From CAYMOV01 sp964392085 (GTDB taxonomy: Bacteria > Oederibacteriota > Muellerivitia > Muellerivitales > Muellerivitaceae): a stretch of DNA of 5,700 nucleotides. Below, in pieces: positions 1-5,278 of the stretch (its first letter is position 1; the number at the start of each line of letters is the position of its first letter). The notes beneath the pieces were generated by a model, which was given only the letters and a program-made list of their open reading frames with translations, was not told the origin of the DNA and searched no databases. The stretch covers positions 1-5,700 of the forward strand of contig CAYMOV010000155.1 in NCBI GenBank assembly GCA_964392085.1, read 5' to 3'. The position numbers were made by a program, and so were the translations under genes.

Positions 1-239
1 CATCGCCGGTTGGACGCTGAACTGGGCCACGGGTTGGGTCGAGTTCAGGACGTTCGGACTCACCCGGACGGTCAGGCCCGTCCCCCCGTAGGAAAGCACC
101 GCGATGGGCTTCGTGATCACCTGGATCCCACCCTGCCCGTCCTGGGACTTGATCTCGATGTAGTACTGGCCGTTCGTCACGTACGTTCCGCTGTCGCTCC
201 GTCCGTCCCAAACGGCCGCCGTGCCGTCCGACAGCACCA
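1..239 (-). repeat. Direct repeat, gene A copy of shared C-terminal module
   Basis: Positions 1-239 match 5462-5700 base for base except one difference (C at 220, G at 5681). In the shared reading frame the difference is ACG versus ACC, both Thr. The repeat reaches both window edges, so its full extent cannot be seen. It codes for the end of the second FlgD-type domain (T-A-A-V-W-D-G, Y-Y-I-E-I) and the start of the C-terminal domain. Confidence 0.97.
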
Positions 240-3200
240 CCGCCGCCTGGGCGGGAGACCCCGGGGTTGAACCCACATAGCCCGGTTGGATCGTGTCGGT
301 GGATAAGGTCACCTGTTGGATGTTCAGGCCGCTGGGCACCGGCTCGTTGAGCAAGGTCCGGACGACCTCCCCGGCCGTGTTGTAGACCGCGATCGACAAC
401 TCCGAGGATGGGCGTTCCACCGTCACCACCTGGTTCACGCTGGTCACGGCCCCGAAGGAATCCACGTTGTCGATCTTGATGTAGTATGTCCCGTTGCCGA
501 CTGGCTGGCCGGATCCGTTCGTCCCGTCCCAGGTCCCGATCAGTTGGCCCTTGAAATACACGGACGCCTGGTCGGTCAGGCTCGTGATGGTGCCGTCCGG
601 GCTCACCGTGACGTTGTCCACGGGTTGGGACATCTGGGTCACCAAAATCGTCTTCACCACCTCGCCCGCCTCGTTGTACACCGCCACCTTGACGGTGTAA
701 CTTCCCGTCAGGGTCAGGGGCGCCGATGAAAGGAGGAGCGGGGCCCCCGGGATCGATAGGGAACCCGTATTGGTGATCACCGATCCGCCGGACAACAGGT
801 CCTTGATCTTGGCCTGGAAAGTCACCACGTAATTGCCCACGGCCAGCGTCGGGAATTGCCAAACCAGAATCGGTCCGCCCGGAGCGGTCGGCACCGTGAA
901 GGCCACGGGCGAGGGCGCCGCCGTCGAGGATCCGAACCCCACGAAGGTCATGTTCGTCGGCAGGGTGTCGGTCACCACCAGGTTCGTGGCGGCGTTCCCC
1001 GTCACCAAGAAGGCCAACTGGTAGGTGACGGTGTCACCGGATTGGGGCCGGTTGTTGGAGACCGTCTTGGAGAGCGTCACCCCGGTGGGCGGGGTCGGCG
1101 TCGACGTGGGGGTCCACGTCCGGGTCGGGGTCATCGTAAAGGTGGCCGAGGGGGTCCAGGTCTGGGTGAAGGTGAAGGATGGGGTCGGCGTGTAACTATT
1201 CGTTGGGGTGAAAGTCGGGGTGAAAGTGTTCGTAAACGTCGGGGTAAAGGTTGATGTCACCGAGGGCACCAGAGTCCAGGTTTCCGTCGGCGTGAAGCTT
1301 TCCGTGGAAGTCTGGGTGAAGGTGAAGGTGGGGGTGTCGGTGAAGGTAGCCGTCGGGGTCCAGGTAATGGTCGGCGTAAAGGTCGCGGTAGCGGAGGGCA
1401 CCGGGGTGTCGGTCGGGGTGGGGGTCAAGCTGTCCGTGAAGGTCGAGGTGGCGGTTGATGTAAACGTCTGGGTGAACGTCACCGTGTACGTCGGGGTGAA
1501 GGACGGCGTGAAAGTCGGCGTCCATGTCGCGGTGGGGGCCGGCGTCCAGGTATCGGTCGCGGTCATCGTAAACGATGGTGTGGGCGTCGCGGTCGCCGAG
1601 GGGATCGGCGTGTCGGTAACCGTCGGGGTGAAGGTTTCCGTGGGCGTTTTGGTGGGGGTATAGGTGGCGGTGAAAGACGGGGTCCCAGTTGGTGTCAAAG
1701 AAGCGGTTGGAGTCTGGGAGGCTGTGGCACTCGGCGTCGGGGTCTGGGTGGGGGTCGGGGACTTCGTCGGCGTCGGGGTGAAGGTATAGGTGTTGGTCGG
1801 GGTGGGCGTGAAAGTGAATGTATTCGTGATGGTAGGCGTGGGGGTCGCCGTGGCCGAGGGGATCGGGGAATTCGTCACCGTCGGGGTGAAAGTCGAAGTG
1901 TACGTCGCCGTGGGGGTCGGCGTGTTGGTCGGGGTGTAGGTTGCCGTGGGCGTATTGGTGGGGGTGAAGGTGGCGGTGAAACTCGGGGTCCCAGTTGGTG
2001 TCAAAGAAGCGGTTGGAGTCTGGGAGGCAGTCGCACTCGGTGTCGGGGTTTGAGTCGGGGTAGGCGACTTGGTCGGGGTCGGCGTGGAGGAATTGGTGTC
2101 GGTCGGNNNNNNNNNNNNNNNNNNNNNNNNNNNNNNNNNNNNNNNNNNNNNNNNNNNNNNNNNNNNNNNNNNNNNNNNNNNNNNNNNNNNNNNNNNNNNN
2201 NNNNNNGTCGGTGTGGGGGTATTGGTCAAGGTGAAGGTGTATGTGTTCGTCGGGGTTGGGGTCGGGGTTTGGGTGGGTGTGGGCGATTTGGTCGGCGTCG
2301 GTGTGAAGGTGAAGGTATTCGTCGGCGTGAAGGTGTTGGTGGAAGATGGCGTCGGGGTCGGGGTCGAGGTCGGGGTGAAAGTGTAGGTTGGCGTGGGCGT
2401 GAAGGTCCAGCAGGCGCCCGCGTAGGAAAAACCGATCGCACTGAAGAGGACCGTATCGTTCCCAGAGGCGGTGCCCCCGTCGTCAAAATCAATTTCACTG
2501 AAGCGCGTCAGGTCGTATCCCGTAAAGGCGCTCAAGGGGATGTAGACCTGCGTCCAGGTCCCGGTCACAGCCCCACCCGGAAGATACACGGGGATACCGA
2601 CCCGGTTCGTCGTCGCCCCCGAGGAGTCCCGCAGGGAAACCTCCAGGAAAGTCACGGCCGCCCCGGCGCTTTTCACCCAAAAGGTCAAGGCGTTGAAAGG
2701 CGTCAGGTTCCAAGCGCGGGAAGCGATATCGTTCGTGAAATTCCATCCCATCCCCGAGTAATACCCCGAGGGCCAGGCGAAATGCACCTGGATGGCCTTT
2801 TGCCCCGCCTGGTACCCCGGCGACACCTCCGAGACCGTCGAGGAAACGGTCCAGGTGTAACCCGTTCCAAGGCTGGTGGCGGGCGTCGTCCCGTCGTAAA
2901 GAATGATCGGGGGACAGGGTACGGTGGGGGTCGCGGTGAAGGTCGGGGTTTTGGTCGGGGTCGGTGAATTCGTGGGCGTCGGGGTCGGGGTTTTCGTGGG
3001 GGTATTCGTCGGGGTTTGGGTGTTCGTCGGGGTTTTAGTGATCGTGGGGGTATTCGTGATCGTCGGGGTGTTCGTGATCGTACAAGGGACGAGGAACGTG
3101 ACCGCGTTGCTGGGTTGCGTCTGTCCCGTGGCCCATGTCACTGCGGCGCCATTGGTGACGGTTTGGCAGCCTTGATACACGCTGGTGTCCACGAAAGCGA

Positions 3201-4233
3201 TCCCCAGCGTTACGCAGTCGCCCCCGCCCGAGAGGCCCAGGGGAAAAACGGCATAGGCGGGCGGCCCGCTGGAATATTTGTTCGGGTCGGTCGCGACCGA
3301 GCTAGAAGGTGGAGTGAGGGACCACACGCCATTCCACCCCCATGCGGTCGGGGTGAGCTGACTGCTGTAATTGTCGAAAACCGTCACCGGGGAGGTGATG
3401 GGGGCGCCGCTATTGCAGACGGTAACGCTATAAGTGACCGAAACCTGTCCCGCGACGGGGACGTTGAAGGCGGGCGGCCCGGCAAAGGCCTTTTGGACGG
3501 TCACGTTGGGGACGCTGACCGTGGGTTGGGGCGTCGGCAAAACGGCGCACTGGCGCCAAAAGAGCGCTCCAGTGCCGGTGCTGTAATCGCCGTTCGCGAG
3601 GTTGGAAAGGAAGGGAAGCCTCGCGCCCGTAACGGGATTGTAGATGGGTTGGGCCCACATATCCAACGTCACCGGCACCCCCGCGCCCGCCGTGAACGGG
3701 TTGCCGTTGTAGCCCGGGTCGTACCAGGGGTTCCCGTTGGTTCCCGCCGGGGGATCGGGCGTGGCGGTGGTACCGTCGTTGTTGTAGTACATCTGGAGGT
3801 CCCCCGGCTGGCTGGTGAGGGCTTCGGATCCGCCGGAACAATTCACCTGCAGGTACCAGGATGAGAAGTTGACGTACGGGTTGATGTTTTGGCTCTTGAC
3901 GGCCATGCAGACGCTGGTGCCCATGCTGAAGTCGGCCAGGGGCACGGGAAAACAAAGCTGGCAAGTCGTGGATCCCGCGTTGCAATAAGCCTGGGTTCCT
4001 ATGAGGTTGCCGTTGAGGTAGAGGATCGAATTGTCGTCGCCCGAGGAGCAAAATTGCGCGGAGACGAAACTGCCTGAGGCACAAGGCGACTGGGCCGAGG
4101 CATCTCTCGGCATTCCAAGGCCGAAAATCATAAGAGTGATGAGAAGACCCGCGCGGCAAAAACAAAGGATGAAGGAAGCGCACCCAATGCCCCGCGATCG
4201 GCGGGTCCTATTGAAATGACGCATGGATGCCAT
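1..4233 (-). CDS. Giant secreted multidomain surface protein with Thr-Pro repeat stalk (gene A), 3' end outside window
   Basis: Seen: one minus-strand frame stays open from an ATG at 4233 to the left edge, 1411 codons if the N run is really 100 bases. Residues 1-47 form a signal peptide (Arg-rich start, hydrophobic 28-41, D-A-S-A then Q48). C51-C229 is a Cys-rich domain I do not recognise. Residues 239-383 are DUF11-like. Residues 385-439 are a Thr-Pro linker. Residues 440-608 resemble a CBM11/CIA30-type carbohydrate-binding sandwich (FWVK, IPLSAF, final F-S-A-I-G-F). Residues 610-1049 are a Thr-Pro stalk. Residues 1052-1175 are a second DUF11-like domain (G-D-T-V-T-Y, D-T-L-P). Residues 1178-1275 and 1276-1386 are FlgD-type Ig-like domains (VYN-AGEVV-T, WDG, G-YYI-I). 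A third such domain starts near 1387 and runs out of the window. Inference: exported adhesin or glycan-binding surface protein. No catalytic motif is visible. The start is chosen on an AGGGA sequence 8 nt upstream; ATG at 4224 is the alternative. Gene B upstream shares its C-terminus. Domain names come from reading the sequence, without a profile search. Confidence 0.9.
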   Translation of the reverse strand, partial: MASMRHFNRTRRSRGIGCASFILCFCRAGLLITLMIFGLGMPRDASAQSPCASGSFVSAQFCSSGDDNSILYLNGNLIGTQAYCNAGSTTCQLCFPVPLADFSMGTSVCMAVKSQNINPYVNFSSWYLQVNCSGGSEALTSQPGDLQMYYNNDGTTATPDPPAGTNGNPWYDPGYNGNPFTAGAGVPVTLDMWAQPIYNPVTGARLPFLSNLANGDYSTGTGALFWRQCAVLPTPQPTVSVPNVTVQKAFAGPPAFNVPVAGQVSVTYSVTVCNSGAPITSPVTVFDNYSSQLTPTAWGWNGVWSLTPPSSSVATDPNKYSSGPPAYAVFPLGLSGGGDCVTLGIAFVDTSVYQGCQTVTNGAAVTWATGQTQPSNAVTFLVPCTITNTPTITNTPTITKTPTNTQTPTNTPTKTPTPTPTNSPTPTKTPTFTATPTVPCPPIILYDGTTPATSLGTGYTWTVSSTVSEVSPGYQAGQKAIQVHFAWPSGYYSGMGWNFTNDIASRAWNLTPFNALTFWVKSAGAAVTFLEVSLRDSSGATTNRVGIPVYLPGGAVTGTWTQVYIPLSAFTGYDLTRFSEIDFDDGGTASGNDTVLFSAIGFSYAGACWTFTPTPTYTFTPTSTPTPTPSSTNTFTPTNTFTFTPTPTKSPTPTQTPTPTPTNTYTFTLTNTPTPXXXXXXXXXXXXXXXXXXXXXXXXXXXXXXXXXXPTDTNSSTPTPTKSPTPTQTPTPSATASQTPTASLTPTGTPSFTATFTPTNTPTATYTPTNTPTPTATYTSTFTPTVTNSPIPSATATPTPTITNTFTFTPTPTNTYTFTPTPTKSPTPTQTPTPSATASQTPTASLTPTGTPSFTATYTPTKTPTETFTPTVTDTPIPSATATPTPSFTMTATDTWTPAPTATWTPTFTPSFTPTYTVTFTQTFTSTATSTFTDSLTPTPTDTPVPSATATFTPTITWTPTATFTDTPTFTFTQTSTESFTPTETWTLVPSVTSTFTPTFTNTFTPTFTPTNSYTPTPSFTFTQTWTPSATFTMTPTRTWTPTSTPTPPTGVTLSKTVSNNRPQSGDTVTYQLAFLVTGNAATNLVVTDTLPTNMTFVGFGSSTAAPSPVAFTVPTAPGGPILVWQFPTLAVGNYVVTFQAKIKDLLSGGSVITNTGSLSIPGAPLLLSSAPLTLTGSYTVKVAVYNEAGEVVKTILVTQMSQPVDNVTVSPDGTITSLTDQASVYFKGQLIGTWDGTNGSGQPVGNGTYYIKIDNVDSFGAVTSVNQVVTVERPSSELSIAVYNTAGEVVRTLLNEPVPSGLNIQQVTLSTDTIQPGYVGSTPGSPAQAAVVLSDGTAAVWDGRSDSGTYVTNGQYYIEIKSQDGQGGIQVITKPIAVLSYGGTGLTVRVSPNVLNSTQPVAQFSVQPAM
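703..1080 (-). other. DUF11-like beta-domain of gene A (residues about 1052-1177)
   Basis: The domain directly after the stalk begins V-T-L-S-K-T-V-S-N-N with G-D-T-V-T-Y-Q-L a few residues later, then N-L-V-V-T-D-T-L-P-T-N-M-T-F-V and closes with I-T-N-T-G-S-L. This order (start strand, G-x-x-V-T-Y, V-x-D-x-L-P, N-T-A/G) is the standard look of DUF11/conserved-repeat domains in bacterial and archaeal surface proteins. A more divergent version occupies residues 239-383. It is probably a structural module. Confidence 0.75.
1638..1800 (-). repeat. Higher-order stalk repeat, copy 1 (306-bp period)
   Basis: This segment matches 1944-2106 at a constant offset of 306 bp (102 codons). The core 1678-1722 is identical to 1984-2028 over 45 nt, encoding A-S-Q-T-P-T-A-S-L-T-P-T-G-T-P in both copies. 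The flanks align with scattered substitutions, and the K-S-P-T-P-T-Q-T-P-T-P motif follows at the same spacing. This is the block following the P876 marker. Confidence 0.85.
1944..2106 (-). repeat. Higher-order stalk repeat, copy 2 (306-bp period)
   Basis: Second copy of the block at 1638-1800, offset 306 bp. It abuts the N run, so its upstream side is missing. The K-S-P-T-P-T-Q-T-P-T-P motif occurs here (Lys codon at 2068-2070), in copy 1 (1762-1764) and again beyond the gap (2287-2289), so part of a third unit is present across the gap. Exact repeats of this kind are a sufficient reason for the assembler to break here. Confidence 0.85.
2107..2206. other. Assembly gap, 100 N
   Basis: Exactly 100 N, a common placeholder for a scaffold gap of unknown size. 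It lies inside the Thr-Pro stalk. The minus-strand gene A frame is the same on both sides if the length is taken literally, so the true gap, if the gene is intact, should be 100 plus a multiple of 3. Stalk length and total protein length are therefore uncertain. Confidence 0.97.
2410..2916 (-). other. CBM11/CIA30-like carbohydrate-binding domain of gene A (C440-C608)
   Basis: The non-repetitive island between the two Thr-Pro tracts encodes about 169 residues. Diagnostic-looking elements in order: I-I-L-Y-D-G near the start, G-W-N-F, N-L-T-P-F-N-A-L-T-F-W-V-K, V-S-L-R-D-S-S-G, W-T-Q-V-Y-I-P-L-S-A-F, D-L-T-R-F-S-E-I-D-F-D-D and V-L-F-S-A-I-G-F. This pattern is typical of galactose-binding-like jelly-roll domains of the CBM11/CIA30 type, often fused to secreted glycan-active or surface proteins. 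Ligand unknown. Cys 440 and 608 sit at the two ends and could close the domain with a disulfide. The assignment is by eye. Confidence 0.55.
2917..3081 (-). repeat. Thr-Pro linker 1 of gene A (residues 385-439)
   Basis: A short low-complexity coding tract with a Thr every second residue, alternating mainly with Pro and Asn, Lys, Ile or Gln (N-T-P-T-I-T and K-T-P-T units). It joins the first DUF11-like domain, which ends at C384, to the carbohydrate-binding-like domain that starts at C440. It is built on the same x-T-P-T grammar as the main stalk but is richer in Asn and Lys. On the plus strand it appears as GTCGGGGTG-type repeats. Confidence 0.9.
3547..4083 (-). other. Cys-rich N-terminal domain of gene A (C51-C229), family not recognised
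   Basis: This segment encodes residues 51-229 of the mature protein. It has eight Cys (51, 62, 84, 91, 94, 109, 132, 229), an even number consistent with disulfides in an exported protein, and is rich in Asn, Gly, Tyr and Trp with few charged residues. The FSSWYLQVNC stretch and later N-P-W-Y-D-P-G-Y-N-G-N-P suggest a beta-rich fold. I do not recognise the family. A lectin-like or ligand-binding role is only a guess from its position at the far end of a stalked surface protein. Confidence 0.55.
4093..4233 (-). other. Signal peptide of gene A
   Basis: The first 47 codons encode a positively charged N-terminus with several Arg residues (positions 5-14), a hydrophobic core around residues 28-41 rich in Leu, Ile and Met, and a type I signal peptidase site after A45-S46-A47, with the mature protein beginning Q48-S-P-C. 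The charged region is long and precedes a weakly hydrophobic Cys-containing stretch, which is unusual but compatible with Sec export. No lipobox Cys sits directly at the cleavage point, so a lipoprotein is not favoured. Confidence 0.75.
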
Positions 4234-4240
4234 GGTTAGC

Positions 4241-4250
4241 TTCCCTTTTT
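4241..4250 (-). promoter_or_regulatory. Ribosome binding site of gene A
   Basis: Minus-strand AAAAAGGGAA contains AGGGA, 8 nt before the ATG at 4233. The in-frame ATG at 4224 would be 17 nt away, too far, so this site supports 4233 as the start. Confidence 0.65.
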
Positions 4251-4276
4251 CGCGCTGGAATTTCATTTCCACCACG

Positions 4277-4341
4277 CCCTCGGGTTTTATCCCGAAGGGA
4301 CCCCGGCGGTTGGGCCGGAAAGGTTTGGGCTTGGAACGCCC
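4277..4341 (-). promoter_or_regulatory. Candidate structured 5' leader of gene A, three adjacent hairpins
   Basis: Three inverted repeats stand in a row 44-108 nt before the start codon. 4327-4341 has GGGC/GCCC arms with a 7-nt loop. 4303-4318 has CCGGC/GCCGG arms with a 6-nt loop. 4277-4299 has CCCTCGGG/CCCGAAGGG arms with one bulge and a TTTTAT loop. None is followed by a U tract that would make it a terminator. I could not match it to cyclic-di-GMP, fluoride or other riboswitch consensus sequences that I know. It may be a regulatory or stabilising leader, or only GC-rich chance structure. Confidence 0.35.
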
Positions 4342-4938
4342 TTTTGATTAATTTGTGTGGTTCACCCTTCCCCGGCCTTCAAGCGGGAGAACGGGTTTCC
4401 TATTCTTCCTAAACCGGGACGAGGGATTCTCGAAAGTCCTCCGTGGCGATTCGGGTGTAGGTCATGGTCGGTATGAGGGTCAGGGTCAACCGGTCGACGG
4501 ACCCCTGTCCTCCCAATAATTGTCATTCACAGGTGAAGAAGGGGTTTGGGAGATGTTATCATCCCCTTTACGCCATCGAAGCCCTTCCCCGGGGATGGGA
4601 GGCCTTTATGCGTCATATTGATGTCTTTTTATTCCACCCCTGAATGAATAGGGATGAACATGCCCGGAATTGTTTAAATCCGTTTGGGACGGTTTGGGCC
4701 TTCGGTGAAACCGTGAAAACCAGGTGACTGATGAAACCCGACGGGTCCGCATCCGGTATGGCGGGGAGGGCTTCCAACTTTTTGAATGAAAAAACGTTTT
4801 AGGAATAAAACACTCTTGAAACCGCATTCTCGGGAGCCGTGGGAAACGGGAAGGCGGGTGGTTTCCAGGAGTTGCCGGGCCTTCTCGACACGGCGTGCCC
4901 GCGGGTCGTTTTCCAAACCCGCCCGTGAGCCGCTAAAA

Positions 4939-4959
4939 CTCGCGGCCGAAGGCCGAGAG
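4939..4959 (-). terminator. Possible second, weak terminator or structured hairpin
   Basis: On the minus strand CTC-T-CGGCC-TTC-GGCCG-C-GAG forms a near-perfect GC hairpin followed by TTTTA. The U tract is short, so termination would be weak. It lies about 90 nt beyond the main terminator and could be a backup, or an unrelated palindrome. Confidence 0.35.
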
Positions 4960-5051
4960 CGAAAACCCCCCATGGCAGCCAAACGCACAATCCGAATGGG
5001 TCCGATTAAGCGTTTTAATGGTCTTTCATGGGAGGCGACAGGAAAAGACCC

Positions 5052-5082
5052 AATAAAAAAGGCCCGGGAAGTCCCCAGGGCC
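5052..5082 (-). terminator. Rho-independent terminator of gene B
   Basis: Read on the minus strand, GGCCC-T-GGG-GACTT-CCC-GGGCC forms an 8-bp GC-rich stem with one bulged T and a 5-nt loop, followed at once by TTTTTTATT. It begins about 197 nt after the gene B stop codon, with no gene in between, and points leftward in the sense of both genes. It should separate gene B from gene A transcription. Confidence 0.85.
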
Positions 5083-5129
5083 GTCCAGGTATACGAATGC
5101 GGTTGGGTTCGTTTTAGGCTTTTGGTTTC

Positions 5130-5157
5130 GCTGACAGCTAACCGCCGAAAGCTGGTT
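5130..5157. repeat. 7-bp-period array 1, degenerate
   Basis: Heptamers GCTGACA, GCTAACC, GCCGAAA, GCTGGTT in register, a degenerate relative of the array at 5247-5274, same orientation and 117 bp away. Both lie between the gene B stop and its terminator, so both would be in the 3' untranslated RNA of gene B. Confidence 0.5.
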
Positions 5158-5246
5158 GTGCAGAGCCCCCAGCCGAAGCACATTACTATCCGCACCAATG
5201 TGGTGACATCCCCCGCTTTATGGCCTTGGATTATGGTTATTTATAA

Positions 5247-5274
5247 GCCGACAGCTGACCGCTGATCGCTGCCG
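5247..5274. repeat. 7-bp-period array 2, just after the gene B stop
   Basis: Four successive heptamers in the plus orientation: GCCGACA, GCTGACC, GCTGATC, GCTGCCG, with consensus GCTGAYC. The array begins 4 bp from the gene B stop codon. A related array lies at 5130-5157 in the same orientation. Short CTGA-type heptad strings of this kind occur in intergenic sequence of many uncultured bacteria as far as I recall; their role is unknown to me. Confidence 0.6.
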
Positions 5275-5278
5275 TCAA

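Larger units (their letters stand above)
1087..2406 (-). repeat. Main Thr-Pro repeat stalk of gene A (residues 610-1049, interrupted by assembly gap)
   Basis: About 440 residues in which nearly every second residue is Thr, alternating with Pro, Phe, Trp, Ala, Asn or Ser (F-T-P-T, W-T-P-T, T-N-T-P-T). There is no Cys and almost no charge. Known from similar proteins: such tracts act as extended, possibly O-glycosylated spacers that lift binding domains off the cell surface. Higher-order structure is visible: a 306-bp repeated block and four copies of a PSxTxT marker. The coding strand is extremely C-rich and the plus strand G-rich, which gives spurious Val-Gly frames on the plus strand. Confidence 0.93.
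4234..5278. other. Intergenic region of about 1 kb between gene B and gene A
   Basis: No convincing gene on either strand. Open frames exist (for example plus 4786-5265 and minus 5198-4674) but they run through the terminator, lack a plausible ribosome binding site, are rich in Arg and Ser, and resemble no family I know. From right to left it holds two 7-bp-period arrays, a leftward intrinsic terminator, a GC-rich hairpin at 4939-4959, an AT-rich patch with the palindrome AAAACGTTTT (4791-4800), a hairpin with 7-bp arms (4689-4695/4708-4714), a 5-bp-arm dyad at 4526-4537, and the gene A leader. No clear sigma-70 promoter pair stands out; TTCGAT-16-TAACAT read on the minus strand near 4550-4577 is the best weak match. 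Confidence 0.75.

Noticed and set aside
1208..1663. Plus-strand open frame with Val-Gly-Val-Lys repeats (elastin-like)
   Set aside because: It is the exact complement of the Thr-Pro stalk read on the wrong strand; it has no ribosome binding site and stops within the repeat, while the minus-strand frame continues through known domains.
1087..2406. CRISPR-like or non-coding minisatellite array
   Set aside because: Repeats are contiguous without unique spacers, the pattern keeps triplet phase, and the frame is open throughout, so this is a coding repeat.
2903..3175. Plus-strand Val-Gly frame near the first linker
   Set aside because: Complement of Thr-Pro linker 1 and of the adjoining DUF11-like domain on the minus strand.
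3428..4183. Minus-strand 251-codon open frame starting with a Met
   Set aside because: It overlaps the N-terminal part of gene A in another frame, is rich in Arg, His and Pro, and lacks domains; the gene A frame has the signal peptide and ribosome binding site.
4526..4537. TTCAC-AG-GTGAA dyad as an operator
   Set aside because: Only 5-bp arms, no recognisable promoter next to it and no match to a regulator site that I know.
4674..5198. Minus-strand 174-codon frame in the intergenic region
   Set aside because: It overlaps the terminator and two hairpins, has Arg/Ser-rich low-information composition, and nothing recognisable.
4786..5265. Plus-strand 159-codon frame in the intergenic region
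   Set aside because: It runs through the inverted repeat and the A tract of the leftward terminator and both heptad arrays, has no clear ribosome binding site, and resembles no protein family.
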